64,000 nt of DNA from Alphaproteobacteria bacterium (GTDB taxonomy: Bacteria; Pseudomonadota; Alphaproteobacteria; Micropepsales; Micropepsaceae): the NCBI GenBank assembly GCA_028865545.1, contig JAGWJY010000009.1, forward strand, positions 19,955 to 83,954. Direction: 5' to 3'. The notes beneath the pieces are model-generated. The model ran no database searches and was not told the DNA's origin. It saw only the letters and a list, made by a program, of their open reading frames with translations. This document shows, one piece after another, positions 37,185 through 46,846 of this stretch. The position numbers and the translations under genes are program-made. Each line of letters opens with the position of its first letter. Position 1 is the stretch's first letter.

Positions 37185-38633
37185 ATGAGCGCCGCGGAAG
37201 CCAGAACCCAGGACCAGGACGGCGCGATGCGCCAGATGCTGGCGCGTCAACGAAATGCTCACCATGTTGACGGCCCGCCGAGCGCGGAGTTGCGCATCGA
37301 TCGCATCGACCGGGCCATCGGCCTGCTGGTCGGCTACAAATACCCTCTGGCGGAGGCGCTGCGCGAGGATTTCGGCCATCGTTCGGTGCATGCCACACTG
37401 CTTACCGATATCGCCGGCTCCATCGCCCCGCTGAAATTCGCCAGGGAAAACCTGCGCGCCTGGATGCGCCCGGAGAAACGCAAGGTGAATCCGGCGATCC
37501 TGGGTCTGTTCGGCGCGAGAGCGCGGGTGGAATATCAACCCAAGGGCGTGGTCGGCATCATCAGCCCGTGGAATTTTCCGGTACAGCTGACCTTCGGGCC
37601 GCTGGCGGGAGCCTTCGCGGCCGGCAACCGGCTCATGATCAAGCCGAGCGAATTCACGCCGCATACCTCCGAACTCTTGGCGAAAATTTTCCGAACCGCT
37701 TTCGACGAAAGTGAAGTCGCAGTATTCACCGGCGGACCGGAGGTCGGCGCGGCATTCTCCAAGCTGCCATTCGACCATCTGCTGTTCACCGGCGCGACGT
37801 CGATCGCCTATCACGTGATGCGCGCCGCGGCGGAGAATCTGGTACCGACGACGCTGGAACTCGGCGGCAAGTCGCCGGTGATCGTCGGCAGAACCGCCAA
37901 TATCGATCTCGCCGCAAAGCGCGTCATGATGGTCAAGACGTTGAACGCGGGGCAGATCTGCCTGGCGCCGGATTATGTGATGGTACCGAAGGACAAGGCC
38001 GGCGACTTCGTCGCTGCCGCACAGGGGGCCGTCGCCGCGATGTTTCCAACGCTCAAGGACAATCCCGACTACACCTCGGTGATCAACCAGCGGCATTATG
38101 ACCGGTTGATGGGCTATGTGGCCGACGCCCGGGCGAAAGGCGCGGAGATCGTGGAGATCAATCCGGCACGAGAGGATTTCAACCAGCAGCCGTTCCACAA
38201 GATCCCGCCGACACTGATCCTCAATCCTACCGACGACATGGCCGTGATGAAGGACGAGATCTTCGGACCGCTGCTGCCGGTGAAGACCTATGAGGCGGCC
38301 GACGAAGCGATCGGTTACGTCAACGATCACCCGCGACCGCTGGGGCTTTATTATTTCGGCACCGATTCGGCAGAGGAGCAGCGGGTGCTGGCGCGGACGA
38401 CCTCGGGCGGCGTCACCGTCAACGATGTTTTCATGCATATAAGCATGGAAGATCTGCCTTTCGGAGGTATCGGGCCATCGGGCATGGGGTCCTATCACGG
38501 TCTCGACGGTTTCAAGACCTTCAGCCACGCCAAGGCGGTATTCCATCAGACGAAAACTGATGTCACTGGCATGTTGCGCCCGCCTTACGGCGCGAAGTTC
38601 CTCAAGATGGTGGAAAGCCAGATCAAGCGTTAG
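37185..38633 (+). CDS. Aldehyde dehydrogenase (coniferyl aldehyde dehydrogenase-like)
   Basis: NAD(P)-dependent aldehyde dehydrogenase of 482 residues. Catalytic Cys259 is in NAGQICLAPDY and general-base Glu225 in LELGGKSP; SPWNFPVQL and FTGATSIAYHVM are cofactor motifs. The overall pattern, including the C-terminal hydrophobic GMLRPPYG segment, matches the class 3/coniferyl-aldehyde group that oxidises long or aromatic aldehydes. ATG 37185 has GGGGG and AGGA nearby; ATG 37167 is an alternative. It diverges from the cyclase gene. Confidence 0.9.
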   Translation: MSAAEARTQDQDGAMRQMLARQRNAHHVDGPPSAELRIDRIDRAIGLLVGYKYPLAEALREDFGHRSVHATLLTDIAGSIAPLKFARENLRAWMRPEKRKVNPAILGLFGARARVEYQPKGVVGIISPWNFPVQLTFGPLAGAFAAGNRLMIKPSEFTPHTSELLAKIFRTAFDESEVAVFTGGPEVGAAFSKLPFDHLLFTGATSIAYHVMRAAAENLVPTTLELGGKSPVIVGRTANIDLAAKRVMMVKTLNAGQICLAPDYVMVPKDKAGDFVAAAQGAVAAMFPTLKDNPDYTSVINQRHYDRLMGYVADARAKGAEIVEINPAREDFNQQPFHKIPPTLILNPTDDMAVMKDEIFGPLLPVKTYEAADEAIGYVNDHPRPLGLYYFGTDSAEEQRVLARTTSGGVTVNDVFMHISMEDLPFGGIGPSGMGSYHGLDGFKTFSHAKAVFHQTKTDVTGMLRPPYGAKFLKMVESQIKR

Positions 38634-38671
38634 CGCCTTTTGTGTCAGGTCGCTCCAATATTGCGCACCAC

Positions 38672-38726
38672 GGCCGGACTTGATCCGGCCATCCGCAAAT
38701 TGGTTGGGCGGCTCGGCGGCCGCCCA
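38672..38726. repeat. Two GC-rich palindromes between convergent genes
   Basis: GGCCGGA/TCCGGCC with a 5 nt loop (38672-38690) and TGGGCGGC/GCCGCCCA with a 6 nt loop (38705-38726), both perfect. The first matches a palindrome type often seen scattered between genes in alphaproteobacteria. No T-run follows either strand, so they are at best poor terminators for the aldehyde dehydrogenase or helicase genes. Confidence 0.55.
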
Positions 38727-38767
38727 TGGTAAAAATCTGATTTAATTCCAGCAGAATCCGCGCGAAC

Positions 38768-40498
38768 TCAGCTGTCCGACTTCTCTTTCTTCGCCGGGCG
38801 CGCCGGTTTTGCCGGCGGAAGGTTGACCGGTCGCAACAGGAAGGCCGGAAGCTGCTGCGTATCTGGCTGCCTCGGCTCACGCGGCTGCTGCTGCTTGGAT
38901 GGCTGTTGCGGCTTAGGCGGACGCGGGGCGTATTGCACCGGTGCGTGCTGCGCCGGAGCAGGCTGCTTCTGCGGCTGATGCTGTCTAGGTTCCTGCGGGC
39001 GCGGCGTGGGATGGTCGGCGCCAGGCTTGGCGGGTTCCATGGAGGCGACTTGGCCGTGCGGTTTCACCGGATGTTCGCGGTGACGCTCACCGCGTCCGCG
39101 ACTGCGGTCGCGGCCATGACGGTCTCGGCCGCCCTTGTGGTCGTCGCGCGGTGGGCGCGCTTCGACCGCATCGGCAAGGCCTTCGAGTGTGCGGTGAGAA
39201 AGCGCCGATTTGGTCAGTTTCTCTATGGCTTCGACATATTTCGCATCGCGTGAGGTGGCGAGCATATAGGCCGTGCCGCTGCGTCCGGCGCGGCCGGTGC
39301 GGCCGATGCGATGGACGTAATCGTCGGGATGGAACGGTACGTCGTAATTGAAGATGTGGCTGACGGCTGGAATGTCGAGTCCGCGTGCTGCCACGTCGCT
39401 GGCCACCAGGAGCGCCAGTTCGCCGCTGCGGAACGCGTCCAATGTCCGCGTGCGCACGGACTGATCGAGATCTCCGTGCAGCGGTGCGGCGTTGAAGCCG
39501 TGCTTCGACAGCGATTTCGCCACAATGTCGACGTCGCGCTTGCGGTTGCAGAAGACGATGGCGTTCTTGATCTCGCCTTCTTCCTTCATCAGGCGGCGCA
39601 AGGCTTCGCGCTTCGCCCAGTCGTTGCTCGGGACGTCGATGATTTCCTGCTTGATGTTCTCGGCGGTGGTGGCGGGACGCGCCACTTCCACGCGCACGGG
39701 ATTGTGCAGGAACTGATCGGTCAGTCGACGGATTTCCGGCGGCATGGTTGCCGAGTAGAACAGGGTCTGCCGCGTGAAGGGGATCAGCTTGCAGATGCGC
39801 TCGACGTCGGGGATGAAGCCCATGTCGAGCATGCGGTCGGCTTCGTCGATCACCAGTATCTGAACCTGAGACAGCATCAGCTTGCCACGCTCGAAATGGT
39901 CGAGCATGCGGCCCGGCGTTGCGATCAGCACGTCGACGCCGCGGTCGAGCTTGCGATCCTGATCGTCGAACGAAACGCCGCCGATCAGCAGCGCCATCGA
40001 GAGCTTGTTGTATTTGCCGTATTTCTCGAAACTTTCGGCAACCTGGGCGGCGAGTTCGCGCGTCGGTTCGAGGATCAGCGAACGCGGCATGCGCGCCTTG
40101 GCGCGTCCGCGCGCCAGCAACTCGATCATGGGCAGCGTGAACGATGCCGTTTTGCCGGTGCCCGTCTGGGCGATGCCGATGATATCGCGGCGCTTGATGA
40201 CATGCGGGATGCCCTGCGCCTGGATCGGGGTGGGTGTCTTGTAGCCCGCTTCAGCGACGGCCTTCTGCAGGTCCTGCGACAGGCCGAGCGAGTCGAAACC
40301 GGGTTCGTCGGGCGGTGATTCTGCCGCCACGGTCTGCGTGGGCTCAGGGGAAGGGGCCTCTGCCGGCTGGGCAACCGTACCGGTTGCCGGCATTTCGGGA
40401 GAGGTGGAGGCGGCATCCGCCGCGGGATTAGTGGAAGTATCCGAAGGATTTACTTCAACTGTGCCGGCTTGCGCGCCGGCGTTCGTCACGTTCGTCAA
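38768..40498 (-). CDS. DEAD-box RNA helicase (RhlE-like)
   Basis: ATP-dependent RNA helicase of 576 residues. A disordered acidic/Pro-rich N-terminus (1-65) precedes the RecA-like core: Q motif GYKTPTPIQ, AQTGTGKT, PTRELAAQV, DEAD (VIDEADRMLDMGF), SAT, then VFCNRKRDVDIVA, ARGLDIP and HRIGRTGRAG. The C-terminal 150 residues are Arg/Gly, then Pro/Gln-rich, an RNA- or degradosome-binding type tail. Start is TTG 40498 with AAGGAG five nt upstream. The function is ribosome assembly or RNA decay. Confidence 0.94.
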   Translation of the reverse strand: MTNVTNAGAQAGTVEVNPSDTSTNPAADAASTSPEMPATGTVAQPAEAPSPEPTQTVAAESPPDEPGFDSLGLSQDLQKAVAEAGYKTPTPIQAQGIPHVIKRRDIIGIAQTGTGKTASFTLPMIELLARGRAKARMPRSLILEPTRELAAQVAESFEKYGKYNKLSMALLIGGVSFDDQDRKLDRGVDVLIATPGRMLDHFERGKLMLSQVQILVIDEADRMLDMGFIPDVERICKLIPFTRQTLFYSATMPPEIRRLTDQFLHNPVRVEVARPATTAENIKQEIIDVPSNDWAKREALRRLMKEEGEIKNAIVFCNRKRDVDIVAKSLSKHGFNAAPLHGDLDQSVRTRTLDAFRSGELALLVASDVAARGLDIPAVSHIFNYDVPFHPDDYVHRIGRTGRAGRSGTAYMLATSRDAKYVEAIEKLTKSALSHRTLEGLADAVEARPPRDDHKGGRDRHGRDRSRGRGERHREHPVKPHGQVASMEPAKPGADHPTPRPQEPRQHQPQKQPAPAQHAPVQYAPRPPKPQQPSKQQQPREPRQPDTQQLPAFLLRPVNLPPAKPARPAKKEKSDS

Positions 40499-40968
40499 AT
40501 ACGCTCCTTAACAGGGGCGCATTCGAGCGCCCGCGGCCTCCCATATCGGCGGCCGACCTGTGTGCACTGCAATATGGGAACAAATCGCGAAAAGTCAAGG
40601 TCGGCGGAAATGGTGCTGTCCCGCGCTACGCAGAGAGGCTCGCGAGTTTGAGTTGGATGTCCGCATTCCAATCATCGTGCGGAACTTCGTATTTCCAGCG
40701 TTTGCCAGGCCGAATCCGTTCGTCGCGCAGATCAGCGAATGTTCGAGGGGAGCCGTCATGCCCAAATTCAACGGCACAGCATGAACAATTGCATTTGCAC
40801 GCGAAGACGCCGGAGGTCGCGGATAAGGCGTCCGCTCCACGTCTCCGCGTGAGGTCATCTGGAAAGCCGGGGTGAGCACGGCCGTGACGAATTGGTGAGA
40901 CACTACCGGCGATAGACAAATGCGGCGAAGCGCGGCACGGTCCGGACAGCGCAGAATGCGAGCCCGCC
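40499..40968. other. Intergenic region between helicase and ceramidase-like genes
   Basis: This 470 bp gap holds the helicase promoter at its left end. The rest has only short open frames without ribosome binding sites or family resemblance. Around 40855-40895 a degenerate CCGG/CGGCC palindrome-like stretch resembles the intergenic palindromes at 38672. Nothing else is clear. Confidence 0.4.
40569..40598 (-). promoter_or_regulatory. Candidate promoter of the DEAD-box helicase gene
   Basis: On the minus strand TTGACT (40598-40593), an 18 nt spacer and TATTGC (40574-40569) give a vegetative-type promoter about 70 nt before the TTG start. The short leader can form a GC-rich stem. Based on consensus match only. 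Confidence 0.5.
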
Positions 40969-41649
40969 ATGACGCCCCACGGCCCCATCTATTGCGAGAC
41001 CGGACATCCTTGGCTGTTCATGGCTGAACCGGTCAACACCATCACCAACGGCTTCATCATCGTGGCGGCGATCCTGGCCTTCCTGCATGTACGCCGGGCG
41101 CGGATCGGCTTTCCGCCGGGGATTTCGGCGCTGGTGTTCCTGCTCTTCGTCACGGGCGTCGGCAGTACGCTGTGGCACGGTTTGCGGACACGCTGGGCGC
41201 TGCAGCTCGATTGGATGCCGGGCGTGGCGTTCTTGCTGGTCTTCACGGGTTTATGGATGGGGCGGCTGTTTGGGCGGATCGCTGGTGTGCTCGGACCGCT
41301 GGCGATGCTGGCGGCCGTGGTCGCAAGTGTCGTCGCCTCGTGGCGCTATTTCGGCGCCGCGCCGTCGGCGCTCCGTTTCACGCCGGGGTTCGCGACGATC
41401 ACGGCAATCGGTGTTTTGCTGGTGTACGCCACCAACCGCACATATGGCGGGGCCGAGGCACGGCTTGGAGCCATCATCCTGTCATGTGGCGTGATCGCGG
41501 CGGTGTTCCGCTCGATCGATCTGCTGGTGTGCCCGGTGTTCCCGATCGGAACGCATTTTCTCTGGCACATTTTCCTGTCGACGGCCTCGTTCCTCGGCAT
41601 CGTGCTGCTGGTGCGTATGAAGGTGCGCGGACGGCCGGTGTTCAACTAG
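40969..41649 (+). CDS. Ceramidase-like integral membrane protein
   Basis: A 226-residue protein with about seven membrane segments and the alkaline-ceramidase (CREST superfamily) pattern: YCE near the N-terminus followed by EPVNTITNGF, GVGSTLWHG with a conserved His, QLDWMPG with Asp, and the C-terminal THFLWHIF with two His. In ceramidases these residues bind zinc and hydrolyse the ceramide amide. Sphingolipids occur in some alphaproteobacteria, but the substrate here is unknown. The stop overlaps parE tail to tail. Confidence 0.82.
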   Translation: MTPHGPIYCETGHPWLFMAEPVNTITNGFIIVAAILAFLHVRRARIGFPPGISALVFLLFVTGVGSTLWHGLRTRWALQLDWMPGVAFLLVFTGLWMGRLFGRIAGVLGPLAMLAAVVASVVASWRYFGAAPSALRFTPGFATITAIGVLLVYATNRTYGGAEARLGAIILSCGVIAAVFRSIDLLVCPVFPIGTHFLWHIFLSTASFLGIVLLVRMKVRGRPVFN

Positions 41650-43613
41650 ACGTCCACGTCCTTCGCAAACTGCGCGTTCTCCTGGATGAACTGGAAGCGC
41701 AGCTCCGGTTTCTTGCCCATCAAGCGTTCCACCAGGTTTTCGGTATCCTTGCGCGCCTCGTCGGAAATCTCGACGCGCACTAGCGTGCGGCTGCCCGGCT
41801 TCATTGTGGTGTCCTTGAGCTGCGCCGGCATCATCTCGCCGAGGCCCTTGAAGCGCGAGACTTCCACTTTCGCATTTGCCTTGAAAGCCGATTTGAGAAG
41901 CTGCTCGCGGTGTTTGTCGTCGCGCGCATAGATTGTGGTCGCACCGTGGTTGAGGCGAAAGAGCGGCGGCATGGCGAGGCATAGATGCCCGTTCGCGATC
42001 AGCTTCGGCATCTCGCGATAGAAGAAGGTGAGCAGCAGCGAGGCGATATGCGCGCCGTCGACGTCAGCGTCGGTCATGATGATGACGCGCTCGTAGCGCA
42101 AATCCTCGTCGCGGTATTTGACACCGGTGCCGCAGCCCAGCGCCTGCACTAGATCCGATAATTCCTGATTTTGTGCCAGCTTGCCGGCGGCAGCGCTGGC
42201 GACGTTGAGAATCTTGCCCCGTAACGGCAACACCGCCTGGGTGTTGCGGTCGCGCGCCTGCTTGGCCGAGCCGCCGGCGGAGTCACCTTCCACCAGGAAG
42301 ATCTCGGTGCCCTGCGCCGCATCGCGGGTGCAGTCCGCCAGCTTTCCGGGCAGGCGCAGCTTGCGCGTCGCGGCCTTGCGCGAGACTTCCTTCTCCTGCT
42401 TGCGCTTGAGGCGGTCCTCGGCCTGGTCGATGACGAAATCGAGCAGCCTGTCGGCCTCCTGAGGGCTTTCCGCCAGCCAGTGATCGAAGTGGTCGCGCAC
42501 CACGTTCTCGACCAGGCGCTGCGCGTCCGGCGACGACAGCTTGTCCTTGGTCTGGCCCTGGAATTCCGGCTCGCGGATGAACACCGAGAGAATGGCGCAG
42601 GCCGAGGCCATCAGATCGTCTGGCGTCACCAATGTCGTCTTGCGATTGTTGGTGCGTTCGCCGTGGTTGCGCAGTGCCTTTGTCAGCGCATTGCGCAGAC
42701 CCTGCTCGTGCGTGCCGCCCTGCAGCGTCGGGATGGTGTTGCAATAGGTGTAAAGGAAGGGGTCGATTTCCGGCGCCCAGGCCACGGCCCATTCGACGGC
42801 GCCTTTGCCGTCGCGGTTCTCGGTGCGGCCGAAGAACATGCGCGGCGTGACCGTCCGTTTGCCTTCGATCTCGCCGGTGAGGAAATCGGTGAGGCCGCCG
42901 GGAAACCTCAGCGTGTCTTCGGCGGGCGTCGCGTCTTTGATGAGATCGGCGGCGCATTTCCAACGGATTTCGACGCCGCGGAACAGATAGGCCTTCGACT
43001 TCGCCATGCGGTGGAGGCGGTCCGGCGAGAAATGCGTGTCGGCACCGAAGATCTGCCGGTCCGGGCGGAAGGAGACGATGGTACCGCGTCGGTTTACAGC
43101 GCCGACATCCTTCAGCTTGCCGATGGGTTTGCCGCGCTCGAAGCGCATCTTGTGGCCGTGCTTGTCGCGTGCGACGTCCACTTCCATCCATTCCGACAGC
43201 GCATTGACCACCGAGGCGCCGACGCCGTGCAACCCGCCGGACGTATCGTAGACCTTGCCGCCGAACTTCCCGCCGGCGTGCAGCGTGGTCATGATGACCT
43301 CCAGGGCCGACTTGTTCTTGTATTTGGGATGGGCGTCGACCGGGATGCCGCGCCCGTTGTCGCGCACCGTCAACACGTCATCCTCGTCGAGTTCAAGCTC
43401 AATCCGGCTGGCATGGCCGGCGACGGCCTCGTCCATAGCGTTGTCGAGGATTTCGGCCGCCAGATGGTGCAGGGCGGTGACGTCCGTGCCGCCAATATAC
43501 ATGCCGGGGCGGCGGCGCACCGGCTCCAAGCCCTCAAGGACCTCGATATCCTTCGCCGTATAGCCTTTGGAGGGGGACGGGGCCGCGTCAAACAGGTCTT
43601 GGGATTTGCTCAT
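41646..43613 (-). CDS. parE: DNA topoisomerase IV subunit B
   Basis: ATPase subunit of topoisomerase IV, which unlinks daughter chromosomes, 655 residues. The GHKL ATPase has EILDNAMDEA, VRDNGRGIPVD and GGLHGVGASVVNALS; the Toprim domain has EGDSAGGSAKQARDR and DADVDGAHI. The length and the lack of the extra GyrB insert point to ParE rather than GyrB. Divergent from the sensor kinase genes. Confidence 0.95.
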   Translation of the reverse strand: MSKSQDLFDAAPSPSKGYTAKDIEVLEGLEPVRRRPGMYIGGTDVTALHHLAAEILDNAMDEAVAGHASRIELELDEDDVLTVRDNGRGIPVDAHPKYKNKSALEVIMTTLHAGGKFGGKVYDTSGGLHGVGASVVNALSEWMEVDVARDKHGHKMRFERGKPIGKLKDVGAVNRRGTIVSFRPDRQIFGADTHFSPDRLHRMAKSKAYLFRGVEIRWKCAADLIKDATPAEDTLRFPGGLTDFLTGEIEGKRTVTPRMFFGRTENRDGKGAVEWAVAWAPEIDPFLYTYCNTIPTLQGGTHEQGLRNALTKALRNHGERTNNRKTTLVTPDDLMASACAILSVFIREPEFQGQTKDKLSSPDAQRLVENVVRDHFDHWLAESPQEADRLLDFVIDQAEDRLKRKQEKEVSRKAATRKLRLPGKLADCTRDAAQGTEIFLVEGDSAGGSAKQARDRNTQAVLPLRGKILNVASAAAGKLAQNQELSDLVQALGCGTGVKYRDEDLRYERVIIMTDADVDGAHIASLLLTFFYREMPKLIANGHLCLAMPPLFRLNHGATTIYARDDKHREQLLKSAFKANAKVEVSRFKGLGEMMPAQLKDTTMKPGSRTLVRVEISDEARKDTENLVERLMGKKPELRFQFIQENAQFAKDVDV

Positions 43614-43797
43614 GCTCTACTGGGTCATTTCCTGGGAAAAACGGCGATTCGCCGCTCTAGAATAGTTTAACGAATGATTTGCCATACAGCACGAATAGGG
43701 CTTTTTGGGAATGCTCCTTTAACGCGAACCAGCGCAATCTTGTCGCCGAGCGCGTGCCACGCGTCCATTTTGGCGGCGATATTTGTTCGGGCGATTG

Positions 43798-45228
43798 ATG
43801 ACTGAGGCAGGCGATACGACTGGCGGCATAGATATGAGCCGCGACAACCGTATGCTGGCGGCGCGGTTCAAGCTGGTCGTCGACAGCCTCACGGCCACGA
43901 CATTCTTCAATCCCGTTGGTGCCGCACTCGAATGCCTTATGTTATTCGCGGGGTGGGACGTATTCGGCCGTGTGCCTATCGCGAACATGGCCGCGGCGGT
44001 CAGCCTGATGACCGCAGTATCCATTGCCGCCTGGTTTGTACAGCGCTGGTATTTCCGCGAGGCCACGGGCGATTTGCACAAGGCGGAACGGGTCCTTCTG
44101 GTTTTGCAGGCGGTCGTTGCGGTGGCGTGGTCTGTAGTGGGTTGGCTATTCTGGCGCGACGGGAATGCCGCAAACAATATCTTCGTCGGCATGGTCATGA
44201 TCTGCGTTACCTGGTCCGGCGCTTTTGCACGTGCCGCCTACCGGAAGGTTTTCTTGACCGGCATTGTTATCGTCATGGTGCTATTTGCGGCACTCTTTGC
44301 CACTGGCAGCGGAATCACAGCCCATATTCTATTGGTACTAACGCCGCTGTGGACGGCCTACATTATAGCGATGGGGGCAGCGGCGAAGAGGCGCGTGGAC
44401 GACGCTTTGCGGGCGCGGTTCGTCAGCGAAGATCTCTCGGAAGCCCTGCGCAAGGCGCGTGACGTTGCACTGGAGAAGCGCGCCGAAGCCGAAGCTGCCA
44501 ATGCCGCCAAGACGGCATTCCTCGCCAATATGAGCCATGAGCTGCGCACGCCGCTTAACGCCATCCTGGGCTTCTCCGACATCATCGCACGGCAATCGAT
44601 GGGCCCGGCGGCCGAGCGTTACGCCGAATATGCCAACGACATCCACACGTCCGGCGCTCATCTGCTTAACCTCATCAACGATCTGCTCGACGTCTCCAAG
44701 ATCGAAGCCGGCAAGATGGAAATCGATCCGCAGCCGCTCGATCCGTGGAATGCGCTGACCACTGTCAAACGGATATTGGAATCGAAGGCCAAAGCGCGAG
44801 ATCAATCGCTGACCTTCGCGATCGCGGCTGGCACGCCATGGCCGCTCGCCGACGAGCGGGCATTCCACCAGATCGCGCTCAACATCGTCTCGAATGCCTT
44901 GAAGTTCACGCAGGACGGCGGCCACATCCAGGTCATCTGCCGTAAAGGCGAAGGCGAGGGTGTCCTGCTGGTCGTCAAGGATGATGGGCCGGGTATCGCA
45001 CCCGACAAGCTGGAGAGGGTCTTTCAGGCGTTCTCCCAGGTCGACAACCGGTATGATCGCAACGGCGGCGGCACCGGGCTGGGCCTTTCGCTGGTGCGCG
45101 GTTTGATAAATCTGCACGGCGGCCGCGTGTGGATCGAAAGCGAATTGGGGCATGGGACAAGCGTATTCGTTTACTTTCCGTTATCCACAAAACCGTCGGA
45201 AAATGCGGCATCTGCAGCGGTTGGATGA
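43798..45228 (+). CDS. Membrane sensor histidine kinase (first of tandem pair)
   Basis: A 476-residue kinase: about six membrane segments in the first 200 residues with no recognised sensor domain, a short coiled coil, then HisKA (FLANMSHELRTPLN) and HATPase_c (NIVSNALKF, DDGPGI, FQAFSQVDNRYD, GTGLGL). No response regulator is adjacent, so the partner is elsewhere. It is paralogous to the next gene, sharing nearly the whole kinase core. ATG 43798 chosen; TTG 43783 or ATG 43834 are possible starts. Confidence 0.9.
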   Translation: MTEAGDTTGGIDMSRDNRMLAARFKLVVDSLTATTFFNPVGAALECLMLFAGWDVFGRVPIANMAAAVSLMTAVSIAAWFVQRWYFREATGDLHKAERVLLVLQAVVAVAWSVVGWLFWRDGNAANNIFVGMVMICVTWSGAFARAAYRKVFLTGIVIVMVLFAALFATGSGITAHILLVLTPLWTAYIIAMGAAAKRRVDDALRARFVSEDLSEALRKARDVALEKRAEAEAANAAKTAFLANMSHELRTPLNAILGFSDIIARQSMGPAAERYAEYANDIHTSGAHLLNLINDLLDVSKIEAGKMEIDPQPLDPWNALTTVKRILESKAKARDQSLTFAIAAGTPWPLADERAFHQIALNIVSNALKFTQDGGHIQVICRKGEGEGVLLVVKDDGPGIAPDKLERVFQAFSQVDNRYDRNGGGTGLGLSLVRGLINLHGGRVWIESELGHGTSVFVYFPLSTKPSENAASAAVG

Positions 45229-45316
45229 TGCTGCGCATTCTCAGCAAATTTTAACTGACTGTCGGTAACATTCCCCACCTCGCCTGCAAGTCGAGACGCG
45301 TGATTAGGGGAACGCC

Positions 45317-46762
45317 GTGAGTTTCATAAAACGGTTGCGCAGTCAGCGAAGCACGGATGTGCGCGTCCTGAAAGCGCAGCTGGACCTGACATCGCAGACG
45401 GTCCGCTCAACGCGACTTTCGTCGCCATTCTGGGCGCTCGCCGTCGCTTGGCTGGGTTCGGACAGCTTCGGCATGTTCGGCCATGCCAGCTTCAATCAGG
45501 CGGTATTCGTTCCTGTGATCGTCTCGGCGACGATGATCCTGTCGGCGAGCGTCGTCTCGATCTACCAATACGACACATCAGAGAGCAACGACTACGAACG
45601 CACACAGCCCTGGTTCTCGCGCGTCGTGGCGATGCAGGCGGTGATCAGCGCGGCCTGGGGACTGATGCCGTGGCTGCTGTGGGACCCGCACAACACGCTC
45701 AATCACGTGTTCCTGGCCTGCGCTACCGTTGGCATTTTGGCGATGCTCGTGGTCAGTCGCTCAAGCCACATGGACATGTTCCTCGCCAGCATCGTGCCTT
45801 TGACCACGATGGCGTCGGTCCGCTTCCTGATGGGCGAGGATCTCATCGACATGGGCATCGCGATGGCCATCCCGGCCTTCGCTGTACAGTTGCTGGTTGA
45901 CGGCCGCAGGCTGATGCATCGCCTCGACGAGGACTCCCGCCTGCGTTTCCAGGTCGAAGATCTCGCTCGCGAGCTTGAAGAGACGCGCGACGACGCACTG
46001 CGCAAGCGTTTCGAAGCCGAAACGGCGAACGCCTCGAAGACCGCATTCTTGGCCAATATGAGCCATGAGCTGCGTACGCCGCTCAATGCTATCCTGGGTT
46101 TCTCGGAAATCATCGCGCAGGAATGCTTCGGGCCTGTCGGCTCGGCACGCTATAAGGAATATGCTGGCGATATCCATTCCTCCGGCGCGCATCTGCTCAG
46201 TCTGATCAACGACCTGCTCGATGTCGCAAAGATCGAAGCCGGCAAGATGGAGATCGCGCCGCATCCCATCGATGCGCGCCGCACCTTCGATATCGCGCTC
46301 AAGCTGGTCGGTGCTAAGGCGCGTGAGAAGCGTCAGGACCTCACCATCGCGGTCGATAACACCGCGCCGCCACTTTATGCCGACGAACGCGCCCTCAAGC
46401 AGATACTCATCAATCTCGTGTCGAATGCCGTGAAGTTCACGCCGGAAGGCGGCAAGATCATGGTGACGGCCAGCATGGCAGCCGGCGGCGGCTTCCAGAT
46501 TCTCTGCGAAGATAACGGTCCCGGCATTCCGCGCGAAAAACTCGACAAGATTTTCACGCCCTTCAGTCAGGTCGACAACCGCTACGATCGTCAGGCCGGC
46601 GGCACCGGACTTGGCCTGGCCCTGGTGCGCGGACTGTCCGAGTTGCACGGCGGCCGCGCTTGGCTGGAAAGCGAATTCGGCAAGGGTTGCCGCGCCTATG
46701 TCGTGCTGCCGAGCCAGCCGCCGCAGGCCGGCGACGGGCAGACGGCTGTCGTCGCGGCGTGA
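45317..46762 (+). CDS. Membrane sensor histidine kinase (second of tandem pair)
   Basis: A 481-residue paralogue of the preceding gene with the same plan: about six membrane segments in the first 200 residues, coiled coil, HisKA (FLANMSHELRTPLN) and HATPase_c (NLVSNAVKF, EDNGPGI, FTPFSQVDNRYD, GTGLGL). The cores are very alike while the membrane halves differ, so they may read different signals and feed one regulator. GTG 45317 has AGGGG upstream. A perfect terminator hairpin follows. Confidence 0.9.
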   Translation: MSFIKRLRSQRSTDVRVLKAQLDLTSQTVRSTRLSSPFWALAVAWLGSDSFGMFGHASFNQAVFVPVIVSATMILSASVVSIYQYDTSESNDYERTQPWFSRVVAMQAVISAAWGLMPWLLWDPHNTLNHVFLACATVGILAMLVVSRSSHMDMFLASIVPLTTMASVRFLMGEDLIDMGIAMAIPAFAVQLLVDGRRLMHRLDEDSRLRFQVEDLARELEETRDDALRKRFEAETANASKTAFLANMSHELRTPLNAILGFSEIIAQECFGPVGSARYKEYAGDIHSSGAHLLSLINDLLDVAKIEAGKMEIAPHPIDARRTFDIALKLVGAKAREKRQDLTIAVDNTAPPLYADERALKQILINLVSNAVKFTPEGGKIMVTASMAAGGGFQILCEDNGPGIPREKLDKIFTPFSQVDNRYDRQAGGTGLGLALVRGLSELHGGRAWLESEFGKGCRAYVVLPSQPPQAGDGQTAVVAA

Positions 46763-46794
46763 GCGCCGCCCAGCCTCATATGATGCCAATGCAA

Positions 46795-46822
46795 AAGGAC
46801 CCGGCCGCGAGGCCGGGTCCTT
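46795..46822. terminator. Bidirectional terminator between kinase and glnA
   Basis: A perfect 12 bp stem with a GNRA loop (GCGA) lies between two convergent genes. On the minus strand the stem ends in a run of four Ts, so it suits glnA best; it can also stop the kinase transcript. Confidence 0.88.
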
Positions 46823-46846
46823 CCGCTTTCTGACTTCAGGAGAACG

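Noticed and set aside
40626..40988. A 120-codon minus-strand open frame before the ceramidase-like gene
   Set aside because: No ribosome binding site, odd composition and no recognisable family; it overlaps the start of a well-supported gene.
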